Assembly (NCBI GenBank): GCA_963752915.1 | Contig: CAVVZZ010000011.1 | Span: 62,001-126,000, forward strand | Length of the DNA: 64,000 nucleotides | Origin: DATJPR01 sp963752915 | Lineage (GTDB): Bacteria > Bacteroidota > Ignavibacteria > UBA10030 > UBA6906 | Reading direction: 5' to 3' | Part shown: positions 52,401-61,508 of the stretch, piece after piece | How positions within the stretch are numbered: position 1 is the first letter of the stretch | Layout of the letters: each line of letters opens with the position of its first letter | The notes under the pieces: model-generated | Seen by the model: the letters and a program-made list of their open reading frames with translations, nothing else | What the model was told of the DNA's origin: nothing | The model's database searches: none | Made by a program: the position numbers and the translations under genes

Positions 52401-54065
52401 ATGCGCGCCTCAATCCTGGTCAGCTTGCTTGTCTTTTCTTCGTTAGCTGCATCGTCGCAGGTTCAGCTGCACAGACACACTGTAACAATGCGCGCTTTCG
52501 CAGAGATGCATCCTCATGCCGGCGCAGATGGTCGAGCTCGGGAATGGAGCGATGGTCGTCCCGATCAGGGCTTCGCGGCATCTGCCTCGCGCGGCCTTGG
52601 ACTTCCGAAGGTCGGAACGCAATCCGCTGGCGCACGACCCGCTTTGCCCTCCCGGGTGAACCTCACAGACGTGCAGATAGGAAGCCTGGATTCCATAAAG
52701 CAGGTTACGCTCGCATACGATCCGGGAACCGGAAATCTGTTTTCCGCTCTTCTCTACACCGGCGGCAGCACGGCGTCCGGCGTTGCCATGTATTTCTCCT
52801 CGGATACGGGAAAAACATGGGTCGAAACTGCCGGCTTTGTCAGTGATCAAGTTATTCCCGGTGTGAGCCTCACGAATGCTATGGGTTACTTTACGGTCGC
52901 AGGCATATACGACAGCGGTCGACAGGTCCTGATGGATCGCTTCTTCACTGCCGATGGCTCGCCCCAGGATACAACCTTCGAGAATCCTCAAGTGGCCTTT
53001 CGTTCGATTGGCGGTGAACGATTTACGGAGGTCGCTGCATCGTCCAACCTCTACACCTTCAACAACAGGGTGTACTGCGCCGCTCTATCCGACGACGGGC
53101 ATGTTCGGTTCGTCGCCGCGCGCGATACGGGGGCGGCGGACCTCTTCGAATATGTGAGCAACGAATTCGCCGGATCCCGGGGGATTTCGACAGCGTACAA
53201 CAATAGCCCATCACATCGGTCGTTCGCCTATATCTCTTTCATCGATTCATCCCAGGTGCTCTGCGTCGATGCTCTGCCGGATACGACTATTGGCTTGGGA
53301 AGTGTTGGGCGACTCTTGCGGGATGCAGGACGGGTCTCACTTCCCCATGCAGACGGCACGTCGACGACTGCGCTGAATGATACCGTCCTTGTCGGGTATT
53401 CGCCCACGGTGGACGGTGTCACCCGCGTGATGCTGACGGCGACGGTGGATGCAGGCAATGGGACAGGCTGGTCGGCTGAATCTGTCAGCGATACGCTCGC
53501 GGGTTCCGATGCGCCGGTGGTCACGATGGAAAGCGGAAACGGTCTTGGTGTGCTCTACCGATATGGGTCGAGTCCCGCTCTGCTTCGTTTCACGTCGCGC
53601 GCCAGCCAGACTGCTGCGTGGAATTCGCCCATGACCGTTTCCGCGATCGAGCCGTACCTTGCCCCAGGAGCGCTTGCCGATCTGGGAAACGGTGTCTACG
53701 GATTTGTCAATCTCTCGCTGGGGTCACCCGTGATCCAAGGAGCGTACTTTTCCACCAACGTGCTGATGCCGGTGGGCGTGCCTTTGCCCCCCCCATACGC
53801 GAGTTCGTTCGAACTTTCTCAGAACTATCCCAATCCGTTCAATCCGAAAACAGTTATCAGCGGACAGTGGACAGTAGACAGTAAGGTACGGCTCACTGTG
53901 TATGATGTATTGGGCAGAGAGGTGGCTGTCTTGGCGAACGACAGATATCCAGCAGGGAGATACTCGTTTTCGTTCGACGGTGCGAACCTGGCAAGTGGAG
54001 TGTACTTTTATCGCTTGACTGCAGGGTCCTTCTCCGCGGTTCGGAAGATGCTCTTAGTTCGTTGA
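52401..54065 (+). CDS. T9SS-sorted secreted protein, sialidase/BNR-like
   Basis: A 554-residue protein. Signal peptide (ASILVSLLVFSSLAASSQ), a low-complexity stretch, then a likely beta-propeller region (VTLAYDPGTGNLFSALLYTG, VAMYFSSDTGKTWVE, DDGHVRFVAARDTG) and a type A sorting domain (NYPNPFNPKTVI to SFSAVRKMLLVR). The loop between FNPKTVI and VRLTVYD is encoded by five heptamers (53851-53885). Surface-exposed, ligand unknown. ATG 52401 is placed by the signal peptide. Divergent from metA; the ~300-bp gap between them holds the metA leader. Confidence 0.85.
   Translation: MRASILVSLLVFSSLAASSQVQLHRHTVTMRAFAEMHPHAGADGRAREWSDGRPDQGFAASASRGLGLPKVGTQSAGARPALPSRVNLTDVQIGSLDSIKQVTLAYDPGTGNLFSALLYTGGSTASGVAMYFSSDTGKTWVETAGFVSDQVIPGVSLTNAMGYFTVAGIYDSGRQVLMDRFFTADGSPQDTTFENPQVAFRSIGGERFTEVAASSNLYTFNNRVYCAALSDDGHVRFVAARDTGAADLFEYVSNEFAGSRGISTAYNNSPSHRSFAYISFIDSSQVLCVDALPDTTIGLGSVGRLLRDAGRVSLPHADGTSTTALNDTVLVGYSPTVDGVTRVMLTATVDAGNGTGWSAESVSDTLAGSDAPVVTMESGNGLGVLYRYGSSPALLRFTSRASQTAAWNSPMTVSAIEPYLAPGALADLGNGVYGFVNLSLGSPVIQGAYFSTNVLMPVGVPLPPPYASSFELSQNYPNPFNPKTVISGQWTVDSKVRLTVYDVLGREVAVLANDRYPAGRYSFSFDGANLASGVYFYRLTAGSFSAVRKMLLVR
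53851..53885 (+). repeat. Five heptamers inside a sorting domain
   Basis: CAGTTAT, CAGCGGA, CAGTGGA, CAGTAGA, CAGTAAG. They encode the residues between FNPKT and VRLTVYD and partly replace the usual RYxL strand. Confidence 0.8.
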
Positions 54066-54073
54066 CTGCAGCA

Positions 54074-54105
54074 CAAAGTCTCAAAGTCCCCAAGTCACAA
54101 GGTCA
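54074..54105. repeat. Four octamers (CAAAGTCT type)
   Basis: CAAAGTCT, CAAAGTCC, CCAAGTCA, CAAGGTCA directly after a T9SS gene. The same family recurs at 55201-55232. Confidence 0.75.
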
Positions 54106-54111
54106 TATGGT

Positions 54112-54143
54112 CTCCCCGTCTCCCGTTCTCCCCATCTCCCCTT
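54112..54143. repeat. Four octamers (CTCCCCNT type)
   Basis: CTCCCCGT, CTCCCGTT, CTCCCCAT, CTCCCCTT; same family as 4900-4923. Confidence 0.75.
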
Positions 54144-54222
54144 CAGCTTTTGCCCTCACCCTGCATTGCCATTCAGTCGGAAGTGCACTACATTGCGGCG
54201 TAGGACCGAAAGGAACGATGCC

Positions 54223-55191
54223 ATGGCACCCCCACCAACCGATTTTTCTCGATCCGAGTCTCCTGAACCCCATCGCGAACGGACGAAGTCGTTACTGAAG
54301 GCGCATCCCGAAGTCCGCTCCCTCATGGGGCGAAACCCGTGGTCATTTGCGATCATTCTCTTCGTCGTGGCTCTCCAGACGGGCATCGCCGTGTCGCTGT
54401 CATCCGCTCCATGGTGGTTGGCGCTGATCGTGGCATATCTGGTCGGTGCATTTGCGAACCACAGTCTTTTTGTCCTCATCCACGAATGCGCACACAATCT
54501 CATCTTCAAAACGAAGGCCTCGAATATCCTGGCGGGGATGATTGCTGATCTTCCCAACGTGGTCCCGAGCTCTGTGTCCTTCCGCAGCTACCACCTGAAA
54601 CACCATTCGTTCCAGGGGGTGTACGACCTCGACGCAGACCTCGCCAGCAGATGGGAAGCGAAGTTGATTGGTGCGTCGTTTTTCGGTAAAGCTCTCTGGC
54701 TCCTTTTCTTTCCGCTCTTCCAGGCCCTGCGACCGCCGCGATTGAAGGAGATCAAATTTTTCAATCTCTGGACTCTCGTCAACTGGTGTTTCGTGTTCGG
54801 CTTTGACGCATTGCTGATATACTTTGCCGGGCCGGTGTCATTTCTGTATGTCGCCGCTTCATTCGTCTTCTCGATCGGTCTCCACCCGCTGGGCGCACGT
54901 TGGATCCAGGAGCACTACCTGTCTGCCCCGCCGCAGGAGACGTACAGTTACTACGGTCCGCTCAACATTGTCGCACTCAACGTCGGCTTCCACAATGAAC
55001 ATCACGATCTTCCTTCCATCCCGTGGAACCGGCTTCCCATGCTGAATGCGGAGGCGAAGGAATTCTATTCGGGCCTCGTCTCCCATAAATCGTGGGCGAG
55101 ACTGCTCTGGAAATTCCTCAGCGACGGCAACATGTCGTTGTATTCCAGGATGGTAAGAGCAAATCGGGGAGGGGTGAGCGTTGCAGAGTAG
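54223..55191 (+). CDS. Membrane fatty-acid/sphingolipid desaturase (dihydroceramide delta-4-desaturase-like)
   Basis: A 322-residue di-iron desaturase with four membrane helices. The three His boxes are HECAH (87-91), HLKHH (124-128) and HNEHH (257-261). The C-terminal block NVGFHNEHHDLPSIPWNRLP is very close in pattern to the eukaryotic DES1/DEGS family, which makes the 4,5-trans double bond of sphingolipids, rather than to acyl-lipid or acyl-CoA desaturases. The N-terminus SLLKAHPEVRSLMGRNPW also fits the Lipid_DES region (KAHPEIK-like). ATG 54223 has GAAAGGA upstream. The likely substrate is a sphingoid or ceramide-like lipid, which fits the serine-palmitoyltransferase-like gene at 8002-9319. 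Confidence 0.82.
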   Translation: MAPPPTDFSRSESPEPHRERTKSLLKAHPEVRSLMGRNPWSFAIILFVVALQTGIAVSLSSAPWWLALIVAYLVGAFANHSLFVLIHECAHNLIFKTKASNILAGMIADLPNVVPSSVSFRSYHLKHHSFQGVYDLDADLASRWEAKLIGASFFGKALWLLFFPLFQALRPPRLKEIKFFNLWTLVNWCFVFGFDALLIYFAGPVSFLYVAASFVFSIGLHPLGARWIQEHYLSAPPQETYSYYGPLNIVALNVGFHNEHHDLPSIPWNRLPMLNAEAKEFYSGLVSHKSWARLLWKFLSDGNMSLYSRMVRANRGGVSVAE

Positions 55192-55200
55192 TGGGAGTCT

Positions 55201-55232
55201 CCGAATCCCCAAGTCTCAAAGTCTCAATAGGC
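55201..55232. repeat. Octamer repeat (CAAAGTCT type)
   Basis: CCGAATCC, CCAAGTCT, CAAAGTCT, CAATAGGC: two good and two degenerate units of the 54074 family. Confidence 0.55.
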
Positions 55233-55354
55233 GCTCAATCACAGAGAGATTGTCAAATCGCTCGAGCCTAAGTTTCTTGCGGGGATGGAACCGCAGATTC
55301 CGGGTCCTTTGTTGAAGAAAGAGAGAACCCCACATCCAAGGTAAAACACGAGTG

Positions 55355-55861
55355 ATGAATTTGTATAGCTTCTTCGAACAGGATCATCGCAGATTGGAAG
55401 CATTGTTCAAACAAGCTTCTGTTGATCCCAGCAACGTTGAAATGGAAGCATACGGAGAATTCAGAAAGGGGATCCTTCGCCATATCGCAATGGAAGAGAA
55501 ATTTGTTATTCCTGCCATTCTCGCAGCGCGCGGCGGAACCCCGCTTCACATTGCACGGCAATTGCGTCTCGAACATGGAGCAATCGCTGCGTTGCTTGTA
55601 CCGCCTCCGGGGAAGGGAATCATTGAATCCCTCCAGAAGGTTCTGGCGCACCACCATCAGCTCGAAGAAGGAACTGGAGGGTTGTATGAGTCGTGCGAGC
55701 GGTACGCCGAAACCGAAGCGGATAAGGTCCTCGAACAATCGAAGGGACTGCCGGAGGTCCCTGTCCTTCCTCACAACCCCTCTCCCATTGCATACGAAGC
55801 GGCCGTCAGGACTCTTGCCAGGGCAGGATATACCGTAAGCGAAAGCGATTTGCGGTCTTAG
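55355..55861 (+). CDS. Hemerythrin-like (HHE) cation-binding protein
   Basis: A 168-residue four-helix protein. Iron-ligand-type residues appear in FFEQDHRRLEALF, LRHIAMEEKFVIPAI, LRLEHGAIAALL and AHHHQLEEGTGGLYE, the usual spacing of HHE/hemerythrin domains. Such proteins bind O2, NO or iron, or act in repair of damaged clusters. The last ~30 residues are an extension. ATG 55355 is preceded by an overlapping GTG 55352. Adjacent to the desaturase, a di-iron O2-using enzyme, but no functional tie can be shown. Confidence 0.82.
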   Translation: MNLYSFFEQDHRRLEALFKQASVDPSNVEMEAYGEFRKGILRHIAMEEKFVIPAILAARGGTPLHIARQLRLEHGAIAALLVPPPGKGIIESLQKVLAHHHQLEEGTGGLYESCERYAETEADKVLEQSKGLPEVPVLPHNPSPIAYEAAVRTLARAGYTVSESDLRS

Positions 55862-55889
55862 GGGGACAGGTCACGGTCGTTCCCTCGGC

Positions 55890-58800
55890 CTAACCATTTT
55901 CCCCCGCCAGTCGCGCGATTTGAAGGATATAGAATCGCAGTTCTTCCTGTTGACCTTCCGATAGAGCCTGCTCCTCGATACGAAGGATTCGCTCCACTTC
56001 CTGCAGGGCGCGCACAACAGTGGTCGGAACTTCGAGTTGCTGATGGCTTAACTCCGTAAGATACTCCAGGGCCGCGCTCAGGAACTCCTGCATGGAATCA
56101 TCAGGTTGGCCGGTCAGAGTCGCCCGGACCTTTCGGGGAAGATGCACTCCGAGCGTCGGTGTTGGTTGCGAACCTGCGCCTGAGAGCGAGAAGAGCGCAA
56201 TCGCCAGTTCGATGAAACCCTGAACCCGTGCGTAGACCGGCTTGTGCAAGAGCGTCCATGCCTTCGCGCGCCATTCCCTGATGGCCGATGGGACGGCGAG
56301 TAACACCTGCATTTCCTCCAACCACCGCTCATCGAGACGCCCCCCAATCCGCACCCCGAGAGAAGAGATGTCCGTATTGAAGATGTCCGGCTGAAGGAGC
56401 ACGGCGAGGTCGGGGCGCAACGCCGGCAAGAGATCCGGGAGGAACTTCTCCCCGTCGAAAAAGTCGGCCACGTTAAGACCATGCCGTCGGACAAGCTCCT
56501 TCTTGAGTTGTCCGAGGTATGCCGGCATCGCATCCATGTCTTCGCGGAGCGCTGACAACGCCGAATTGCCGGCTGGGAAGGCGAATTCCATGGAGCGTAG
56601 GTGTGGTACTTCCGGATCGTGATAGAGCCGGAGCGTGTTGAGGATTTCGTAGACCGGGAGCTCGGGAAGGACCCGGTCCGCGAGCAACGACGCTCCCGTT
56701 CCTTCGCGGAATTGTTTCGAGGAGAACAGCTCAAGCGCGCGGAAGAGGCCGGTGGTAAGCTGATTGACGCCGAGGATCGCGGTCTGCGCCTGGTTATGCG
56801 CGATCGCACGGAGTAGGGAACCATATTTCGCGAGCGGGATCGTCCCCGCGATGCGCTCAAGGATCTGCCGTCCTTCGCCTTCACCCACGTTCCGACCCGG
56901 TCTCACTGTCGGGCGGTCCCGCAAGGGCGGCGTGGTTCGTGCGATGAAATAGGAAATGAGGTGGATGCCGGCCACGTCTTCGGGTTTCCCGTAGACGATA
57001 TGCCGGAAATTCTCCGTCGTCAGCTTGGCAAATTCATCAAACACCGAATCTCTTCGACCCAGCGTCAACCGCTCGAGGTCCTGTTGGCTGCGCGTGGAAA
57101 AACGGAGACGCGTGTCGACAAGCGGCTCCGTTGCCCGCTTCAGCTCGCGCTCGTAGAAGCGCTGGGCCTCGTGAACGTGCAGGAGGAGATTTGCATACTC
57201 GCGCACCGGAAGGTATCGAAGCTGCTCGGAGACGTTGCTCTGGTATGTCCGAAGGTCGCCCGACGCGAAGATCCCCATGAGGGGAGTGGTGGCGTACTCC
57301 GCGCTTTTCTTGGCAGAGGCGCTGAGGGATCCTGCGAGCCGGCGGATGTTTTCCTCAGACAATGAAAACGCAGGCAGGCCCGAAACCGGAGCGTAATAAC
57401 CGCCCTGGCGCTGCATCGGTTCGCCGCTTCCCATCTTGATTCTGATGGCGCCTACCAGGTCGCGTTCTGCGAGCCAGGTCACTATGGCGTGTTTCGCCTC
57501 GCGATACAGTCCAGCGCCGGCGGTTTGCCCCGTCTGCTGGCTCAGATCCGAGCCGGCGATGAACACTTCGGCAACGATATCGGAAAACCGCGAGCGGGCG
57601 TCCTGGTCAATACGTCTGCTCTGCACCGCATAGTCCCACACTTTTCCGAGATAGTCCGTCGTCGTGCTCACCGTCGCCATTTCCTCAAAAAGAGGAATCA
57701 GCCAGACCGGGGCCACCTCGGAAGCCTCGTCTTTCCGCAGAGCATTTTCCCGGCTTGCCCGGAGCTTCCGATCAAGGGAGATCAGCGCATCAGGTAAGGT
57801 CGCCATGCTGACCTGGAGCGCAAGCAGCATCCCCGGGTTGCCGCAGCTTCCCGCAATTTCGTTGATCTCCGTGATATTGTGTACCGTCGTATCGACGGCG
57901 AACTGGTCTTGCGACGAGACCATCTTCTGGTGGATGCGCGGGGTAATAACGATGCGCTTAAGAAGATCGCGGTATGTCGCCGCGGTCATCGCAAGACGGA
58001 GAGAAGACAAGTTGCGAACGATTGCGGGAATGGCCGAGCGCAGGGTCTTCCGGAGATGCTTATTGAGCGTAAAGTAGTAGACGAGGCCGTCCCTTCGTCG
58101 TTGCCGAAGCGTGACCATCCTCCGTTCCAGGCGATCGTTATGTTGCCACAACGACCGGAGCGGGTCGCTGGCAAGATGGAGCTGCATGCCCAGCTTGCGG
58201 AACGGGCCGGCCGTCATCTGGACGGGCAGGATGCCCCGGTAGCGCTTTTCGAGCTGGTTCGTCAGCGCAGTGATCTCGTCCATCAGGCGACGGAAGCCCG
58301 ACATGTCCTGCGAGAGGCTGGCGAGTTCGGCGCGAAGTTCCCGGTCGACCGGAAGAGATGGCTCGACCGCAAGAAGCATGTTCAACAAAGCGGCCATTTG
58401 TCGGACGTTCTCGAGCACAACCGCTGCGACAAGCTGGTGACCCTGCCCCGACGGCCGGGTGCTGCCATCCCAATCACCCCAGTAGGAGATGAAAGGCTCA
58501 TAGTCGGTCGCGCCACTCTGACCGAGAGTATCCTCGGCTGCGAGCAAGGACTTGAGATCGAGGAGGATCTCCTCACCCTCTTCGCGCGAGGTAATTGCCA
58601 CGTTAAGGCCGGCGTACTCATCGAAGAGTGCATCCGCAAGCGCCCGTGCTTCAATGCGCGCCTCAAGCGTAATATCAACGAGTTGATCGATCGTCTTCTC
58701 CCACATGGCTTCCGCCTTCAGCGAATACATCTGCGTGGGATGGACGGTCCTGTCGTAGAGTCTTCGTTGGAATTTCGCCCGGCGGACGTCGAGCGCGTCC

Positions 58801-61508
58801 TTAAAAAACTCTTCTTCCAGCCGATGGGCAAGGGCCTTGCCGTCGTCCTTGTCGGCATCCGCAATCAACTGCCGCATCCGCAGGGCGCGGTCCAGCGTTC
58901 GCTGACGAAAATCTTCGATTCTCCGGTCGACAAAGTCGAGAACCTTGCGACGCGGCGCGTCTTCCGTGAGAAACAGGAAGGGGAGAGCCCGGCTACGTCC
59001 TTGAACGGTCATCGCTTCGGCCTCGACCCGGACGTCCCGCGCGAGTCGGCCGAATCGGTCCATGACCTTCAGATGGTCATAGCGTGCGATCAGCGGTTGC
59101 TGTCGCGACTCCAGGGACCGCCGGTTGTATCGTGATTCCTCTTCGGCCATCATCCTGTTCAAATCGATCACGACTCTTCGTGTTTTGATGCCGAGTTGTG
59201 CCGCGCCATCGGTCCCACCGAGTGTCAGGCGGAACGCTTTGCGTCCGGTGTCAAACCCCTTCTCCGTACGGGCAAAGGCCGAAAGGGGAAGGAGGCCGAT
59301 GCCGCGTCGGGCGAGCCCCGACGAGAGCCAGTCCAGCGAGACGCCGAACGGGAGATGTTCGATCCGCATCAATGGGTACATGCTCCCCGTCGGGCGGCGA
59401 ACGCTGATGGCAAAGCGGTTACGTTCGGCAGGAAGCGCGGCCACGGCGTCCTCGATTGCCCGCATCCTCTCTTCGAACACTTGATTCCGGAGCGTCCAAT
59501 AGTAGTCAAGATCGTGGTTCGGGCGCCGGTAGAACAAGTATGAGAGAAACATCGCGCCGACGTTGGGGACAACGCTTCGGTTGACCGCGGAAAATCGTTC
59601 GCGCAACAGCTCTTCCCTGATCTCCGCGACGGCGAGCCGCGAGCCCGCAAGACTATCGGTCTTGGATACGGATTGGATGACGATGAGACGGTCCGCTTCT
59701 TGTTGCGTGAGGTAGCCCGTGCGAACGAGAGACTGCGCGACCTGGCGGAGCGTTGCCGGGCCCTGAAGCGTTGTGCGCGGGCCAACATCCTGGTACGCGA
59801 GATCGTCGATCACATAGACGCCGTGCTCCAGGGTCCACTGCAAAAGTCGACGGATGTCTTCCGGGCGGAATGCCTGACCAGTCGCGTTGTGCGGATTGTT
59901 CAGTGCCAGCGCGCCGTGAGCAGTCCAGGAAGAATCCCTGCTGATATTCTTTGCGATCTCGGCGATGATCGCTTCGACATCGAGTTCGAGCTCTTCGGTC
60001 AGGGGCACTGCCGTGACACGTGGGAAACAGTGTTCGTACGTCCAACTCAGGTCGGGAGCCACCACATCGGTGATCCCGCAATGAAACCCCAGAAGCCCGA
60101 GTGCGGTCCGGGATGATCCGCTCGCCACGACACACGAGGCCGGGTCGTACTCCTGGTGGTGCTGGAGGAAGGCGGCAAGGAATGAGGAACGAAGGTCATC
60201 CTGCCACTGGGACGTGTGACCTTCATCCAGAAACTGATGATACAGTGCTGCGTAGTCACGGTCTGCGAACACGTCGGCTGGAGCCGTCCGCTTTTCGACC
60301 CGGCGCAGCGTTCCCTCCGTGATGGCGTTGACATGCTGTGATGTCCGGCCCAGGAACGCGGACGCGGCCTTGTTCAGCCTGTTTGTGCAATTGTCGACAA
60401 GGTCCCCCGCGACCGCGATGTATCCGTTGGTGTGCCAGGGCAGATGGAACGCCATGGCACGGTCTGAGGGTACCGTTCTCCCGTCCGCTTCCCCGGTGGA
60501 CTCCTGCGGCGGTTCCGTTTCGAGGATCGCGGCAAGGTGCTCCGTCTCCGGCGCGGACGGTGTTCCCTTCAGCTGGAAATGCGATACCTCGATTGCGGCA
60601 ACATACTCGGGATTCCCTGCGACAAACACTGTCGGCAGGGAGGATAAAGCAGGCCGCAGCACTCCGGGAGTCAGGAACCGCAACACGCGCTTGCTCATAC
60701 GGGCTTCACGCGCCATCGAGACACCGTTGGGGGCGTCGTTCGCTTCAACAAAGAAAAGCGGTTGATCCGATGCGACCTGGCGGAGATGCCTCCGGGTTTC
60801 CTCCTGAACGATAGAGCCGAGGACGAGAAAGGTCGGGACGTGGTCGTTCTTTCGGAACAACTCTTCGATTTCGGTGAGCGCGTCGGATTCCACCGTCGTG
60901 AGGGTCACAATGTCCAGCCCCTCAAACTGCCGGAGATGATCGGGGAGCGAGAAGTTGAATAGCAGAATGCGGGCGGGAAGGTGCGTGAGCGAGATCGTGA
61001 GCGCATGGAAGAAAACCCGGAAGGCCTCGAAGATTCCCCCCGTGCAAAGGACAAGTTCGCGACGACCGGTCTTGTCGCCGAGATCGTAGGAGAGGGGTTC
61101 CGCCTGTTCCTTTTCGAGCCAATCGCTGAAGGACCGGATCAAACCCTGGGGGTTCGAGCGGATATAGCCCCCCCGGGGCATGTAAGGAGCACTCCTGTGG
61201 ATGAGCCGCTGAAGCAACTCAAGCATCGGGCGACTGGACTCGTCCATGCCGGTTTCGTCAAGCGCCTGGTCGACCGGGTCGGGTGAAAGCGGGGCATCGA
61301 CATTCAACCCGAGCGCGATCCGGAAGAACGCGTATTCCAGCCGTTCATCCTGAATGGGGTTGCCGATGTGGAAGTTGACCCGTTCTTCCGGTGGGACGGG
61401 GGCCGCGGCAGTGGCTTCGCTGACTTCGGAGACCTTGGCCGCCCGAGCCTCTCTCAAATGGAAATAGTCGTCGGGCGTCCTCTGTTTCTGTGGGGAGGCG
61501 ATGCTCAC
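55890..61508 (-). CDS. Giant fusion: degenerate aminotransferase + PLP aminotransferase + PEP-carboxylase-like region
   Basis: A 1,872-residue cytoplasmic protein. Residues ~45-330 look like a degenerate fold-type I aminotransferase (ELVLCTGGIFEAFRVFFHAL) without a clear PLP Lys. Residues ~350-790 are a complete aminotransferase: NNPHNATGQAF (537-547), VIDDLAYQD (566-574) and the PLP Lys616 in SVSKTDSLAGSRLA. Residues ~860-1872 carry phosphoenolpyruvate-carboxylase-like blocks in order: TVHPTQ (His923), SYWGDWDG (1008-1015), IPLFEE (Glu1275), AGSDLSQQTG (Asp1321) and a Gly/Arg loop with Arg1367. The His, acidic and one Arg position match catalytic PEPC residues; the GDRDGN and first GRGG loops are altered. 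One substrate path would be PEP to oxaloacetate to aspartate (inference). The start is GTG 61508, overlapping the SPFH stop by four bases. Confidence 0.75.
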   Translation of the reverse strand: MSIASPQKQRTPDDYFHLREARAAKVSEVSEATAAAPVPPEERVNFHIGNPIQDERLEYAFFRIALGLNVDAPLSPDPVDQALDETGMDESSRPMLELLQRLIHRSAPYMPRGGYIRSNPQGLIRSFSDWLEKEQAEPLSYDLGDKTGRRELVLCTGGIFEAFRVFFHALTISLTHLPARILLFNFSLPDHLRQFEGLDIVTLTTVESDALTEIEELFRKNDHVPTFLVLGSIVQEETRRHLRQVASDQPLFFVEANDAPNGVSMAREARMSKRVLRFLTPGVLRPALSSLPTVFVAGNPEYVAAIEVSHFQLKGTPSAPETEHLAAILETEPPQESTGEADGRTVPSDRAMAFHLPWHTNGYIAVAGDLVDNCTNRLNKAASAFLGRTSQHVNAITEGTLRRVEKRTAPADVFADRDYAALYHQFLDEGHTSQWQDDLRSSFLAAFLQHHQEYDPASCVVASGSSRTALGLLGFHCGITDVVAPDLSWTYEHCFPRVTAVPLTEELELDVEAIIAEIAKNISRDSSWTAHGALALNNPHNATGQAFRPEDIRRLLQWTLEHGVYVIDDLAYQDVGPRTTLQGPATLRQVAQSLVRTGYLTQQEADRLIVIQSVSKTDSLAGSRLAVAEIREELLRERFSAVNRSVVPNVGAMFLSYLFYRRPNHDLDYYWTLRNQVFEERMRAIEDAVAALPAERNRFAISVRRPTGSMYPLMRIEHLPFGVSLDWLSSGLARRGIGLLPLSAFARTEKGFDTGRKAFRLTLGGTDGAAQLGIKTRRVVIDLNRMMAEEESRYNRRSLESRQQPLIARYDHLKVMDRFGRLARDVRVEAEAMTVQGRSRALPFLFLTEDAPRRKVLDFVDRRIEDFRQRTLDRALRMRQLIADADKDDGKALAHRLEEEFFKDALDVRRAKFQRRLYDRTVHPTQMYSLKAEAMWEKTIDQLVDITLEARIEARALADALFDEYAGLNVAITSREEGEEILLDLKSLLAAEDTLGQSGATDYEPFISYWGDWDGSTRPSGQGHQLVAAVVLENVRQMAALLNMLLAVEPSLPVDRELRAELASLSQDMSGFRRLMDEITALTNQLEKRYRGILPVQMTAGPFRKLGMQLHLASDPLRSLWQHNDRLERRMVTLRQRRRDGLVYYFTLNKHLRKTLRSAIPAIVRNLSSLRLAMTAATYRDLLKRIVITPRIHQKMVSSQDQFAVDTTVHNITEINEIAGSCGNPGMLLALQVSMATLPDALISLDRKLRASRENALRKDEASEVAPVWLIPLFEEMATVSTTTDYLGKVWDYAVQSRRIDQDARSRFSDIVAEVFIAGSDLSQQTGQTAGAGLYREAKHAIVTWLAERDLVGAIRIKMGSGEPMQRQGGYYAPVSGLPAFSLSEENIRRLAGSLSASAKKSAEYATTPLMGIFASGDLRTYQSNVSEQLRYLPVREYANLLLHVHEAQRFYERELKRATEPLVDTRLRFSTRSQQDLERLTLGRRDSVFDEFAKLTTENFRHIVYGKPEDVAGIHLISYFIARTTPPLRDRPTVRPGRNVGEGEGRQILERIAGTIPLAKYGSLLRAIAHNQAQTAILGVNQLTTGLFRALELFSSKQFREGTGASLLADRVLPELPVYEILNTLRLYHDPEVPHLRSMEFAFPAGNSALSALREDMDAMPAYLGQLKKELVRRHGLNVADFFDGEKFLPDLLPALRPDLAVLLQPDIFNTDISSLGVRIGGRLDERWLEEMQVLLAVPSAIREWRAKAWTLLHKPVYARVQGFIELAIALFSLSGAGSQPTPTLGVHLPRKVRATLTGQPDDSMQEFLSAALEYLTELSHQQLEVPTTVVRALQEVERILRIEEQALSEGQQEELRFYILQIARLAGENG

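Noticed and set aside
57879..59135. 418-codon open frame on the plus strand inside the giant gene
   Set aside because: It is antisense to well-conserved aminotransferase/PEPC-like coding sequence, has no recognisable domain, signal or ribosome site, and long antisense frames are common in GC-rich DNA.
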